NCBI GenBank assembly: GCA_030425425.1
Contig: JAUIAO010000040.1
Location: 1-57,954, forward strand
DNA from: Bacteroidia bacterium
Lineage (GTDB): Bacteria; Bacteroidota; Bacteroidia; Cytophagales; Cyclobacteriaceae
Length of the DNA stretch: 57,954 bases
Direction: 5' to 3'
Part shown: piece after piece, positions 27,023 through 35,991 of the stretch
Numbering within the stretch: position 1 is the first letter of the stretch
Layout: every line of letters begins with the position of its first letter
Notes under the pieces: generated by a model
Database searches by the model: none
What the model saw: the letters and a program-made list of their open reading frames with translations, nothing else
What the model was told of the DNA's origin: nothing
Program-made: the position numbers and the translations under genes

Positions 27023-28462
27023 ATGAAAATATACAAGCCACAGGCAGTTAATGATATCGGAGGTAGGAAAAATAATGAAGATTCCGTCTTTCCTACATTA
27101 GGAACAGCGAATGAGGAAAGTAGGCTTTATCTTGTCTGTGATGGTGTGGGTGGCCAGGACAAGGGTGAAGTAGCATCTGCTATTATCTGCCATTCTTTCC
27201 CTGAATATGTGACTAATAATAGTTTTGAGGAGAAAGGTGAAGACTTCCTGAAGGAAGGACTTAAATTTTCCGAACATAGGATCAGTGAGTACCTGAAGGT
27301 TCACCCTGAAAGTGCAGGCATGGCCTCTACACTTACAATTCTTTATTTTCTTCAAAATGATCAGGCATTATTAGGCTGGGTAGGTGATAGCAGAATCTAT
27401 CACATCAGAAATGGAAAAGTCCTATATCAAACTAAAGACCACTCTCTTGTTCAAAGCCTGATCAATATGGGAGAAATCACGGAAGAGGAGGCTAAAAATC
27501 ATCCGCAAAAAAATATAATCGAACGGGCAGTTGGTGGTGAAGAACCAACACGAATCGATCAACATTTGATTTCAGACATTCGAGAAAATGATTATTTCCT
27601 AATGTGTACGGACGGAATCCTGGAAAATCTGGATAAACCTCAAATCAAAGGTTGGTTTAAATCCAACCAGAAAGTGGGTGTTATAAGAGAAAAGATTTTG
27701 GCAAATGCCCAAGGAAAGACAAAGGATAATTTTTCAATGTATCTGATTAAAGTAAGCCAAGTAGATTCTATTCCTGGAACACGTTTCGCTGCTTCAGAAA
27801 GTCTATCCGAACCACCCGTAAATGAGCAAGCAAGATCAAACATTACTTCTAATATCAAACTGAATAAGAATTGGCTTTTAATTCTCGCGACATTACTGGT
27901 ATTAATCCTTTTGATTCTGGCTGTCCGGCTATCCAATTCAAAGGATCCAGAAGCCAACCAGGTTGGCAAAAAGCCAGACGGATTAGTAGAACAGGTAAAT
28001 CCAGAAGAAACTATAGAAGATCAAGAAACAGAAACCCCCATTACTTCTGAGGTAGCTATGGAACCTGAGATGATATCTAAAGAACCTCAATCTGTGATTC
28101 CTGCTGATTTGGATTCAGCGGAGACCTTAGATTTTATTGATAAGGCAGATTCGGTTTATTTGGTGGTTGGTGGTGAACTGAAGGTTTTGGTGAGTAAAGA
28201 TCACTCAAAAATTAAAACTAATGGATCAATAAGGGTAACAAGTAACCTAAAACAAGTTGTAAAAGAGGGATTAGACCGAATGATCATTTTTTATCAAGGA
28301 GAAAAGCGAGTTGATTCCATTGATCATCCAACAATGCAAAATGACTCATCTGTTATGAGTATTAAGGTTGGTGATTATGAGATACAGGTTTCACTCGAGG
28401 ATTTATTATGGAAGCAGAATGAAACTATCGTTTCAGATACAATTAAAATTAACCGCAATTGA
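27023..28462 (+). CDS. PP2C-family protein phosphatase with membrane anchor
   Basis: 479 residues. The PP2C (PPM) domain (1-245) shows the metal-binding and core motifs GGRKNNEDSVF, LVCDGVGGQDKGE, GWVGDSRIYH, TKDHSLVQSLI, FLMCTDGI and KDNFSMYLIKV, so it should be an active Mg/Mn-dependent Ser/Thr phosphatase. One membrane helix follows (about 282-303), then an acidic linker and a roughly 100-residue beta-rich domain outside. It is the only phosphatase in an island with five kinases, so it probably resets all of them. It is monocistronic, behind promoter element i. Confidence 0.93.
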   Translation: MKIYKPQAVNDIGGRKNNEDSVFPTLGTANEESRLYLVCDGVGGQDKGEVASAIICHSFPEYVTNNSFEEKGEDFLKEGLKFSEHRISEYLKVHPESAGMASTLTILYFLQNDQALLGWVGDSRIYHIRNGKVLYQTKDHSLVQSLINMGEITEEEAKNHPQKNIIERAVGGEEPTRIDQHLISDIRENDYFLMCTDGILENLDKPQIKGWFKSNQKVGVIREKILANAQGKTKDNFSMYLIKVSQVDSIPGTRFAASESLSEPPVNEQARSNITSNIKLNKNWLLILATLLVLILLILAVRLSNSKDPEANQVGKKPDGLVEQVNPEETIEDQETETPITSEVAMEPEMISKEPQSVIPADLDSAETLDFIDKADSVYLVVGGELKVLVSKDHSKIKTNGSIRVTSNLKQVVKEGLDRMIIFYQGEKRVDSIDHPTMQNDSSVMSIKVGDYEIQVSLEDLLWKQNETIVSDTIKINRN

Positions 28463-28535
28463 TGCATGACCCTTCTCAAGTCTCTGTATAAAATTAGTGT
28501 CAAGATCAGATTTCACCATTTATCAATTAAAAACA

Positions 28536-28762
28536 TTAATCGTTAAACTCTTTTTCCGTGATTTCATCAGCTCGAGGGTCATCAAGAGCCTGAGTTATAA
28601 GACCTGCTCTTGGTACCAGAGTTTGCGTTGATAGATTCAGTACATGTGAACTATTAGGACATCTGTTTCAAACCCATAAACAATTCGAATTGGGGTATTG
28701 AAATATCGAAAATATCTATACTCTAGATAGTTCTTTTTATCAAATGGATCTTTCATTGTCAT
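28536..28762 (-). pseudogene. Decayed copy of the EYW/RQI small-protein family
   Basis: From an ATG at 28762 the frame reads MTMKDPFDKKNYLEYRYF, then RYFNTPIRIVYG. It loses the frame after about 45 codons; in another frame it goes on as LNLSTQTLVPR and DEITEKEFND to a stop at 28536. These parts align in order with MIIDPFNNG, FEYYRKFDKPIRLVF, NTLNPETGEL and EEITKVEFYKL of the adjacent gene 28808..29074. So it is a frameshifted, truncated tandem duplicate. It fills the 345-bp gap after the PP2C gene. Confidence 0.75.
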
Positions 28763-28807
28763 TTTAAAATAGATAACATCAACCTCACCTCCATCCCTCA
28801 AGCGGAA

Positions 28808-29074
28808 TTATTTTTTCATTAGTAAGTCTTCACAAAGTTTATAAAACTCCACTTTCGTAATTTCCTCTACATGTGGGTTAGTATCCACCTCCGCTATGAG
28901 AGCGGCTATTATTAGTTCTCCAGTTTCAGGGTTTAGTGTATTTGTCCCCAATACATCACCATTTTCGTCAAATACAAGACGAATTGGTTTGTCGAATTTT
29001 CTGTAATATTCAAATCGTCCAACATCTCCATTGTTAAAAGGATCAATAATCATATTCTTATCGCGTTTATTCAA
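28808..29074 (-). CDS. Small EYW/RQI-family protein downstream of DUF4846
   Basis: 88 residues (MNKRDKNMIIDPFNNGDVGR...), or 81 if started at the second methionine. It has FEYYRKFDKPIRLVF, TLNPETGEL and a C-terminal EITKVEFYKLCEDLL helix, a short form of the family at 26530..26880 and 31431..32108. It is cytoplasmic by absence of a signal. The start lies 4 bp from the stop of the DUF4846 gene, so the two were co-transcribed. Role unknown; the pairing of small cytoplasmic protein with secreted lipoprotein is repeated on both sides of that gene. Confidence 0.68.
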   Translation of the reverse strand: MNKRDKNMIIDPFNNGDVGRFEYYRKFDKPIRLVFDENGDVLGTNTLNPETGELIIAALIAEVDTNPHVEEITKVEFYKLCEDLLMKK

Positions 29075-29078
29075 GTTA

Positions 29079-30025
29079 TCAAAAACTCTTCAGATCTGTG
29101 ACTTTAAAAGACCACTCTGGTGTGAAGAGTTCATCTTCTTCATTGAGGTCTGTCTTCCATGGATTCTCCCATTGATTAGAATACCAAGGGCTCAGTGTGG
29201 AATCATTGGGATTCTTCAAAATATGAATTTCCTGTGCCGGCATGTAACTCTGAGCTAGAAGAAACAAACGCTCACCTGTCTGCGAGATAGCCAAATCAAC
29301 AACTATCACCGCGTGCCCTGGCTTGCGCTTTCGTATATCTGCAGGAAAAACGAATACATTTCCAATCTGAATATCTTCGAAATTTTTGGGCTTCAATTCT
29401 TTTGATAAAGAGTATGTGCCAGCAAACTGAAATACCTGCTCGAGATAGTCCCAAAAATTTTCATAAGTATTATCTGGCTCAGCGCTATCTACCCACCATG
29501 TCCTATTATTATCAACCTTAATTCGTCGACCTTTCATCCATTCCAAATAATCAACCTGCTGACCATTGGTGAAGTTGAAGTGGATGTTTTCATAGTCGCC
29601 TCGATACCAGAGATATTCTGCTCTAAGGCGAATGACTGCATCAGCGCACTGATGTAAATCCTTATCACCTATCGGTAGATCTACCACGGCATCATATACG
29701 GGCTCATAGGGCTTGGGAACACCATTGTATTGCCTGGCAAACGTGCCGTGAGGCTTTAATGGTAGTTTCCTTAGGTAAGCCCCGAAGGAATTACTATCTA
29801 CATTTATCCTGTCGTATCCTGTCGGCACTAAAAACCTCTCCTCTATGGTCTTACCAGCCAAATTGACAAACTGACTGGTATCAAATTTGTACTCTTGATG
29901 TGAACTTAAAATTACTGGTTCCTGAGCAGGAATGCTATCTAAAGATACTTCAACTGCATTTTTATCAGTTGATTCCCCAGCACCGTCTTTCTTTACCTGT
30001 GAACAGGAAAATAGAATAATGACTA
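29079..30025 (-). pseudogene. DUF4846 lipoprotein split by an IS3-family insertion
   Basis: The frame can be followed on the minus strand from the IS edge at 30025 to 29079. It has a hydrophobic stretch ending in the lipobox LFSC, a linker (VEVSLDSIPAQEPV), then a DUF4846-type domain: FLVPTGYDRI, FGAYLRKLPLKPHG, DLHQCADAVIRLRAEYLW, then FVFPADIRKRKPGHAVIVVD and FLLAQSYMPAQE. The missing start lies on the far side of the IS. ATG at 31434 gives MNYAAFILLIM, which would complete the signal peptide. That ATG overlaps the stop of 31431..32108 (ATGA). An internal ATG at 29861 would give 260 residues without export signal. DUF4846 function is not established to my knowledge. Confidence 0.85.
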
Positions 30026-30063
30026 GTCCTGAATAGGCGTTACAGTTTTACAAGGATAAATAA

Positions 30064-30912
30064 TTAGATAGCATCGGGGATTACCTCGGTGCTATTTTTG
30101 GTTTTATATGTTTTGATTTTAACTTTTTGTTGATTGTGCATAAAAGCAGGAGTGTTCATCCAACAGCTCCAATGCGGCCTTTCATCATTGTAAATGTCAA
30201 TTGATTGCTGGATTAATCTTTTCATAAGCGTCAGATCTGTGATAGATATTCCCAAGATGAACTCATGTTTTAATATGCCATTAACCCTCTCTGCAACGGC
30301 ATTTTGGTAAGGATCGTAGCTTTCTGTCATACTGCAATGGATGCTGTGATGGTCAAGCAATTGCTGATACTCATCACAACAGTACTGCAATCCCCTGTCA
30401 GAATGATGAATAAGCGCATTATTCAAGTACTTCCGGTTTTTGATGGCTTTTCTCAAAGCTGCAATGGCTCCCGAGGCACTAAGGCTATTTGATACATTGA
30501 ACCCCATGATTTTCTTTGAATAAGCATCTGTGACCAGAGATAAGTACATTGGGTTTTGCCGGTTGCCTATATAAGTAATATCCGAGACCCAGACTTGCTC
30601 TGGTCGTTCAATGGCCAATCCATCTATCAGGTTTTTGTGCTTCCTGAAGCGATGGTGAGAGTCTGTTGTAATGTGGTATTGCCTTTTCGAGATGATCTGA
30701 AGGTGGTTGGCCTTCATTATGGCAAATAGCCGATCCCTTCCTACTCCGAGCTCTTTAAGTTCTTCATGGAGCAGATGATATATTTTACGAGTTCCAATTC
30801 GAGGCATTTTCATTCTTAGTTTTTTAATCATTTCCACTACCTGAGTGGCTATTTGTTGCTTGTATTTTGTCGTTTTGATGGTGCGATAATACACCTGACG
30901 ATTTATCCCCAA
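30064..30912 (-). CDS. IS3-family transposase OrfB (DDE integrase domain)
   Basis: At least 282 residues. An HTH_21-like part (RMKMPRIGTRKIYHLLHEEL) precedes the rve core with WVSDITYIG, LIHHSDRGLQY and QNAVAERVNGILKHEF, supplying the D, D and E catalytic residues. The frame is open upstream of the nominal TTG start and overlaps the end of OrfA. As in other IS3 elements, the active enzyme is probably an OrfAB product of -1 frameshifting on the A-rich stretch just before the OrfA stop. Confidence 0.9.
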   Translation of the reverse strand: MGINRQVYYRTIKTTKYKQQIATQVVEMIKKLRMKMPRIGTRKIYHLLHEELKELGVGRDRLFAIMKANHLQIISKRQYHITTDSHHRFRKHKNLIDGLAIERPEQVWVSDITYIGNRQNPMYLSLVTDAYSKKIMGFNVSNSLSASGAIAALRKAIKNRKYLNNALIHHSDRGLQYCCDEYQQLLDHHSIHCSMTESYDPYQNAVAERVNGILKHEFILGISITDLTLMKRLIQQSIDIYNDERPHWSCWMNTPAFMHNQQKVKIKTYKTKNSTEVIPDAI

Positions 30913-30929
30913 CAGCCTGCAGGCGTAGA

Positions 30930-31364
30930 TTATCCCTTCTTTTTGTTCAGTCTTGAATCGATTAACTGTTGAGGTAAGGACTTTTTTCTGATGGGTATTT
31001 TTAGCTCTTCTTCGGCGATATCGATCATCATATCAAAGATGATAGCCTTCTTATCTGTGAACTCCAGCTTCTTTTCCAGAGATGCTTTTTGCTTCTCCAG
31101 TAGTCGAACTTTGGCTTCAAGTTCTAGCAACTTCTGTTCTGGTGATTTCTCCAAGGTTAAATGAGATTTATTCTCCCAATCTAAGCTACCGTGCTTTCTT
31201 AACCAAGTACGTACTGTAGCATCTCCCTGAATACCATATTTACGTGTGGCTGCCTTTATTCCGATCGATCCGCTCTCAACTTCTTGTACAACCTGCATTT
31301 TAAAAGCATAGCTGTAATCACGTTGTGTTCGCTTAACATACTGAGGGTCATTGTTCTCTTTCAT
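30930..31364 (-). CDS. IS3-family transposase OrfA (HTH plus leucine zipper)
   Basis: 144 residues. An HTH_8/transposase_8 region (YSYAFKMQVVQEVESGSIG to RTWLRKHG) is followed by a coiled coil (PEQKLLELEAKVRLLEKQKA). It binds the IS ends and is the N-terminal part of the OrfAB transposase. Confidence 0.9.
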   Translation of the reverse strand: MKENNDPQYVKRTQRDYSYAFKMQVVQEVESGSIGIKAATRKYGIQGDATVRTWLRKHGSLDWENKSHLTLEKSPEQKLLELEAKVRLLEKQKASLEKKLEFTDKKAIIFDMMIDIAEEELKIPIRKKSLPQQLIDSRLNKKKG

Positions 31365-31430
31365 AACGTCACTTTTTGTGTAACGCTATTTCAGGACGGG
31401 ACATAATCAACAGAATAAAAGCGGCATAAT

Positions 31431-32108
31431 TCATTGGATGCCTTTTTTATTGAACAACTTTATTAGCTTAAGAAATAGCAATTTACCAGGTCTTTCAATT
31501 GATGACTTTTCTTCTTCTTTTCCAATATCGTATATGGAGATATTGCCATTGATTCTTATAATATTATTAATAACTGAGTAATAATATTCATACTCACTGA
31601 TTTTGACAGATGATTTGATAAGATCTTTATCCCATCCTATATGAATTACCTTCCTATCTCTATGATCTACAGCAAATAATGTCTTGTGTTTTAGGATTAA
31701 TATCAAACCCTGAGATTTCAAATATTCTAACCCAAGTCTTTGAAAGGGCATTAATGTTTCATCATTGATTAATCGTTTATAATGATATTCTAGCATTACA
31801 GTCTGACATAACTCTTCATATTCCTCTTTGCTGATTTCATCATCGTATGGACTCACACCGAGCAAAGATGAAGGCCTTCTATCCAATTCTCCAGTCTCTG
31901 TGTCTAAGTAGTCTGCATAATTGGACATGCCATTTTTTACCATTATTTGTCGAACAGGTCGGTGACTCTTATCATCCCAGTATTCAAATCCTTCAAAATT
32001 ATCTAACGACACTGGATCTTTTAATTCACCTGTCTCAGGATGCTTTAACAAATTCCACTTATTAAAATCTATTTCAAATAGATAATCTGATTTAACACTC
32101 ATGTTCAT
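31431..32108 (-). CDS. EYW/RQI-family protein with C-terminal extension
   Basis: 225 residues. The first 110 match the family at 26530..26880: FEGFEYWDDKSHRPVRQIM, TGELDRR, GVSPYDDEISKEEYEELCQ. The extra 110 residues (GLEYLKSQGLILILKHKTLF, a YYYSVINNIIRING strand) are not recognised and could be a regulatory or toxin-like addition. Soluble by sequence. Its TGA overlaps the ATG at 31434 of the lipoprotein gene that the IS has split, so the two were translationally coupled before the insertion. Confidence 0.68.
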   Translation of the reverse strand: MNMSVKSDYLFEIDFNKWNLLKHPETGELKDPVSLDNFEGFEYWDDKSHRPVRQIMVKNGMSNYADYLDTETGELDRRPSSLLGVSPYDDEISKEEYEELCQTVMLEYHYKRLINDETLMPFQRLGLEYLKSQGLILILKHKTLFAVDHRDRKVIHIGWDKDLIKSSVKISEYEYYYSVINNIIRINGNISIYDIGKEEEKSSIERPGKLLFLKLIKLFNKKGIQ

Positions 32109-32237
32109 CCAAATTGATTAGTAAATAGCATTTTTTAAACAACAAATGCCGCTCTAATATTATCTTATTTTTACCTAATGGATACACTGCATTGTCAAAT
32201 CGTGCTGATGAATCTACATATTCATTAAGAATAGAAA

Positions 32238-33170
32238 TTATGGATCCAAAAGACTGTCATATTCTGATAATAATTCTTCTAAATATTCGACAAAATCCCA
32301 TTGGTCTTTGCTTAACATCTTTGGATCAAATCTTGTGGAAATATCACTAAAAGCCAATGTCAAATCACTTACAAGATATTTTGATAGACTTATTCGATCA
32401 AAATGCTTCTCCGTCTTGGGAGGAATCTGTTCAATTACTCCCTTTACGTCTTTCAATGCCATGCTGTGCATAGCCCAATCGTCAACGTCATCATAGTTTA
32501 ATATGTAGGTTTCTAGAATGGCTTCCATTTTTTTGTACTTTATTTGATCGAATGGAATGGTCACGAAGGTCTTGAAATCTGGCACCGTTCCTAGAACAAT
32601 TAGCTCGTTATTTATTAAATCAGTTTGAATAAGCCCCATTTGTAATTCAGAACAACAGCTGACGAATAGATTTATGTTTCCATTTCTCATTTGATCAAGA
32701 ATACCCATCATTTCTCTTAGAAATACTCTTGCGAAATTTTGATCATGCTTTACTATGGATCGGGCATTATCAATGAGGTCGGCATATTTTATGCTTTGAG
32801 CTAGCTGACTATTTTTTCCTAATCGGATTGCTTCCAGGCTTTTGCGTTCGGCCCTATTGAACAGGGGAAAATCTTCTTTTACATACTTATCTGTCAATTC
32901 CAATGTGGTAGAACAAATACTATCAGCCTTTGCAGGAGAATAGCCTATAGCCAGTAAGAATTCACTTAGCTGCTTTTCACTACAAGCTGTATCTTCAAAA
33001 AGGTCGTGACATAGTGCAATTTCAATACTCTCCTGAACATATTCGGAGGCGATCTTTGCTACGGAATACAAATGATTCCAATAGGGCTCAAAAGTGTACT
33101 TCCTCTTCTGATCCTTGTGTTGCACTTTGACAAAATCAAGTAGTTGCTCTTGTTGTGCTGATAAAATCAT
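32238..33170 (-). CDS. HD-domain protein, RelA/SpoT-hydrolase-like
   Basis: About 310 residues. ATG at 33170 is preferred to an in-frame TTG at 33182. The N-terminal 150 residues have the HD hydrolase landmarks of alarmone hydrolases: YTFEPYWNHLYSVAKIA, HDLFEDTA and KYADLIDNARSI. The C-terminal 150 residues are not recognised; they may sense or dimerise. The gene lies 13 bp after a second HD protein on the same strand. (p)ppGpp-type nucleotides are the likeliest substrate class, inferred from family motifs. No synthetase is visible in the window. Confidence 0.8.
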   Translation of the reverse strand: MILSAQQEQLLDFVKVQHKDQKRKYTFEPYWNHLYSVAKIASEYVQESIEIALCHDLFEDTACSEKQLSEFLLAIGYSPAKADSICSTTLELTDKYVKEDFPLFNRAERKSLEAIRLGKNSQLAQSIKYADLIDNARSIVKHDQNFARVFLREMMGILDQMRNGNINLFVSCCSELQMGLIQTDLINNELIVLGTVPDFKTFVTIPFDQIKYKKMEAILETYILNYDDVDDWAMHSMALKDVKGVIEQIPPKTEKHFDRISLSKYLVSDLTLAFSDISTRFDPKMLSKDQWDFVEYLEELLSEYDSLLDP

Positions 33171-33183
33171 ATGTAAATTCAAG

Positions 33184-33696
33184 TTAACATTCCATACTAG
33201 TTTCAGAAATTATATCCTCAAGCCTTCTCCATGCCTTATTGACCTCATTCTGTGGGTGGTCATCACTTTTGAGGTTTTTTACTAAATCATCATATTCTTT
33301 TTGATACGTACTAAAAAGTTTTTGATTGTAAAGGTTAGAATGCTCCATATTGGCAATCCTGTCACATATCTTCACCACAGTGGCCTTCCAGTTTCCCTGT
33401 ATTTTGGGATAGGTCTTTTCTTTCCTTTCTTTTCTATTTCTACCCAATTCGTCGGTTACACAATAAACAATCTCTGCCACCTCTTCTCCAAACGCTTTTT
33501 TGAGATCATTAAAGGAAAGCTCAGTATCTTCTAATGCATCATGCAATACTGAGGCAACTATTATACTCTCATCGTACCCCAGCTCTTCTGCAATCCTAAC
33601 GACCTGCTTAATATGAAATATGTAGGGATAAATATCATAGGTTTGATTTGCGTGAGCCTTTTTTGCAACCAAAAGAGCGCGTTCTTTATTGTTCAT
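33184..33696 (-). CDS. Small alarmone hydrolase-like HD protein
   Basis: 170 residues covering a single HD domain of the SAH/MESH1 type: AKKAHANQTYDIYPYIFHI, HDALEDTELSFNDLKKAFG, VYCVTDELGRNRKERK and KICDRIANMEHS. The metal-binding H, HD and D residues are present. Enzymes of this group hydrolyse (p)ppGpp or related alarmones. Upstream 33697..33847 has no gene and no island promoter element. With 32238..33170 it forms a two-gene unit. A role in counteracting growth arrest set by toxic synthetases is possible but not shown here. Confidence 0.85.
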   Translation of the reverse strand: MNNKERALLVAKKAHANQTYDIYPYIFHIKQVVRIAEELGYDESIIVASVLHDALEDTELSFNDLKKAFGEEVAEIVYCVTDELGRNRKERKEKTYPKIQGNWKATVVKICDRIANMEHSNLYNQKLFSTYQKEYDDLVKNLKSDDHPQNEVNKAWRRLEDIISETSMEC

Positions 33697-33847
33697 ATGT
33701 GTTTACTTTTTAAGTTATGTTAAATTCATAGTAATAGAAGGAGAAATTAATCCATTACATCATCACAAATTCTAATCCTCTCCGTCCTAAAATGGATATG
33801 CTCAAATCATCCAATTGGCTTACTCTGTTCTTAAACCAGATTAATTC

Positions 33848-35923
33848 CTATTGATCACACAATACAGCCATTAATCTCAAGGTCTCTTTTAAGTAGAGAT
33901 CAGTGCTAAGCCTTTTATTCAAATTTTCGTCTGAAGATAATTTTACAATTATATTTCCGTCCATTTCTGTTCTCGAAGTGGAACTATAGACCTCCTTCAT
34001 TTTTAGCGAAACCTCTGAACTGGCTTTGTCTTCGGGTTGACTGACAAATCTTATCAACTCCGAATCATTTTTTAAATGATTCTTGTAAGATTTATTTATT
34101 ACAACCTTTGTTTTCGAAGTTAAATAATTACTTGTTTCATAAGAAGCACTTTCAATCTCATCACAAGGCAAAGCGCTGGTATATTTCCTTTCACCAAACC
34201 GGTCTAAATCTGTATTGCTAGCAAATGAAATATCAGGTTGCACACCTTTTAACTGTGTACTTTGGCCGGAAATTCGATAAAATTTAGAGATAGTGATGTT
34301 TACGGATCCAAGTTTGTTTTCACCCGCCTCTAAACGGTTTTTTATAGATACCAATTCACCAGTATTCAATTTTTGATTTTCTCTTTTTGCGATTTTTTCA
34401 TTCAATTGCATAACGACATTTTTATCCAACTCATACGTTTGTTGAACTGAACCTTTGCCAAATGAGCGTTCGCCAAGGATAATTCCCCGTTTATAGTCCT
34501 GTATTGCTGCTGCGAAAATTTCTGATGCAGACGCACTATTCCTGTTGATCAATACGGCCAAAGGTCCATCGTAGAATATGCTACCAAAATCCTGGTCATA
34601 GTATTTCTTGATTTTCATTTGTGAATTCCTGGTTTGAACCAAGGGTCCTTTATGGATAAATAGGCCGATAAGCCTGTTTGTCTCATATAAATAACCACCG
34701 CTGTTGTTTCTGAGGTCTATGATCACACCATCAACAGCATTTTGTTTTAAAGATGTCAATATATTCTTTACATCTTTAGTCAGACTTTTATAGTCAGGAT
34801 CACCTGCATTTTCCGCAGAATAGTCCCAATAAAAACTTGGAATGTTAATTACCCCTAATTTATAGTTTTTGCCATTTTCCGCTATTTCAATTATTTCTGA
34901 AGTCGCAGAGGATTCTTCATTGATTATTTTGGATCGTATCAATTTAACGGTATCTCGTTCATTATCGCCATTGCCAATTACAAGTTCAATAGCTGTGCTA
35001 TCCTCACCTCTGACTTTCTGGACAAGCCTGTCATCACTCCAATTGGTTACATCTACAAATTCTCCTGTTTGGTTGGATTTGAGAGACAGGATTGTACTGC
35101 CTATCTGTATCCTGCCGTCTTCTGAGGCAGGACTACCGGGAGATATCTTTGTGATGATGATTTTTTCACCTTCGTGGATAAAAGTGATTCCAATCCCGAC
35201 ATAAGTAGCATTTAGAGCAGTAAGCCAATTGTCTTTATACTTTTTTGTCATGAAATAAGTGTGCGGATCTAGAGTCTTTAAAAAGGCATTCATGTACCAC
35301 ATGAAATAATCATCAGATTTGTAATTTCGGTAGGAGATCAGCTTTGTAGCATAGTTGTTTTTGATGGAGACAAGGGCTGAATCTAGGACGATTCCTGATG
35401 TCATTTTATCAATCATTTGCTTCTTTAGGAATTTCCTCCACAAATCGTCCAACTCGTGATTAGATGATGCCCAAGATCTCTTGTTGCGATCTGTTTCGAA
35501 GGTTTCAACTAGCTCAAAGTCGAACCCGGCAGACAATATGCTGTCCACCTTTTGTAATCTCTCAATTGCTCTGGATTTATGTAGGTTAAAGATTCGGAAT
35601 GGAATATCAAGGTCTCCATCGATAAGGAAGTTGTCAAACGCATACTGATACTTATTGATAGTGTCAATATCATCCTGAAGGAAAAACAACTTTTCATTGT
35701 CAATATCATCAAGCAGAAAAGTGTACATCATGGATGAAAGGGAGTCATCCATCCAGAGAGATTTGAGGTGATGCCTCTCTACCAGGTCGATTGTTGCGAT
35801 GATTGATTCTATGTGCTCAATTCCGGGTACCAGAGGCATCAACTCTTCAATTTCAGAAGTAGGAACCTGGGCAAAAGCAATACCTGATAATTGTAGGAAA
35901 AGTAAGGTTAGGATCTTTTTCAT
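33848..35923 (-). CDS. S41 C-terminal processing protease (Tsp/Prc-like)
   Basis: 691 residues with a signal peptide (MKKILTLLFLQLSGIAFAQ). Layout follows Tsp/Prc: an N-terminal helical domain (to about 200), a PDZ domain (ALNATYVGIGITFIHEGEKI, SPGSPASEDGRIQIG), then the S41 core with DLRNNSGG, the serine in NRNSASASEIFAAA and the lysine in ERSFGKGSVQ. A shortened C-terminal domain ends the protein. Such periplasmic proteases trim proteins from their C-termini and can start regulated proteolysis of anti-sigma factors. It is preceded by a strong island promoter element, tying it to the ECF regulon. Confidence 0.92.
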   Translation of the reverse strand: MKKILTLLFLQLSGIAFAQVPTSEIEELMPLVPGIEHIESIIATIDLVERHHLKSLWMDDSLSSMMYTFLLDDIDNEKLFFLQDDIDTINKYQYAFDNFLIDGDLDIPFRIFNLHKSRAIERLQKVDSILSAGFDFELVETFETDRNKRSWASSNHELDDLWRKFLKKQMIDKMTSGIVLDSALVSIKNNYATKLISYRNYKSDDYFMWYMNAFLKTLDPHTYFMTKKYKDNWLTALNATYVGIGITFIHEGEKIIITKISPGSPASEDGRIQIGSTILSLKSNQTGEFVDVTNWSDDRLVQKVRGEDSTAIELVIGNGDNERDTVKLIRSKIINEESSATSEIIEIAENGKNYKLGVINIPSFYWDYSAENAGDPDYKSLTKDVKNILTSLKQNAVDGVIIDLRNNSGGYLYETNRLIGLFIHKGPLVQTRNSQMKIKKYYDQDFGSIFYDGPLAVLINRNSASASEIFAAAIQDYKRGIILGERSFGKGSVQQTYELDKNVVMQLNEKIAKRENQKLNTGELVSIKNRLEAGENKLGSVNITISKFYRISGQSTQLKGVQPDISFASNTDLDRFGERKYTSALPCDEIESASYETSNYLTSKTKVVINKSYKNHLKNDSELIRFVSQPEDKASSEVSLKMKEVYSSTSRTEMDGNIIVKLSSDENLNKRLSTDLYLKETLRLMAVLCDQ

Positions 35924-35941
35924 TTTTCAGTATTTACAGAT

Positions 35942-35966
35942 GAATACCGATAAATGAAAAGTGTCA
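35942..35966 (-). promoter_or_regulatory. TGACAC-N12-GGTATTC promoter element (d)
   Basis: Minus-strand TGACAC (35961-35966), 12 bases, GGTATTC, 19 bp before the ATG at 35923 of the S41 protease. The spacer is unrelated to those of elements a to c, so it is an independent copy. Confidence 0.75.
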
Positions 35967-35991
35967 TGGTTCAAACATGTAAAAGACGGTT

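Larger units (their letters stand above)
30026..31397 (-). mobile_element. IS3-family insertion sequence
   Basis: The left end GTCCTGAATAGGCGTTACA and the right end read inward, GTCCTGAAATAGCGTTACA, form imperfect terminal inverted repeats around an OrfA/OrfB pair typical of IS3 (IS150-like). Length 1372 bp. No clear target duplication is visible (CTA before, GGG after). It sits in the signal-peptide region of a DUF4846 lipoprotein. Confidence 0.88.

Noticed and set aside
28480-28503. GTGTCAA at 28497, a possible further island promoter box
   Set aside because: On the minus strand it would point back into the PP2C gene's 3' end, and no GGTAT box follows at 12-13 bases.
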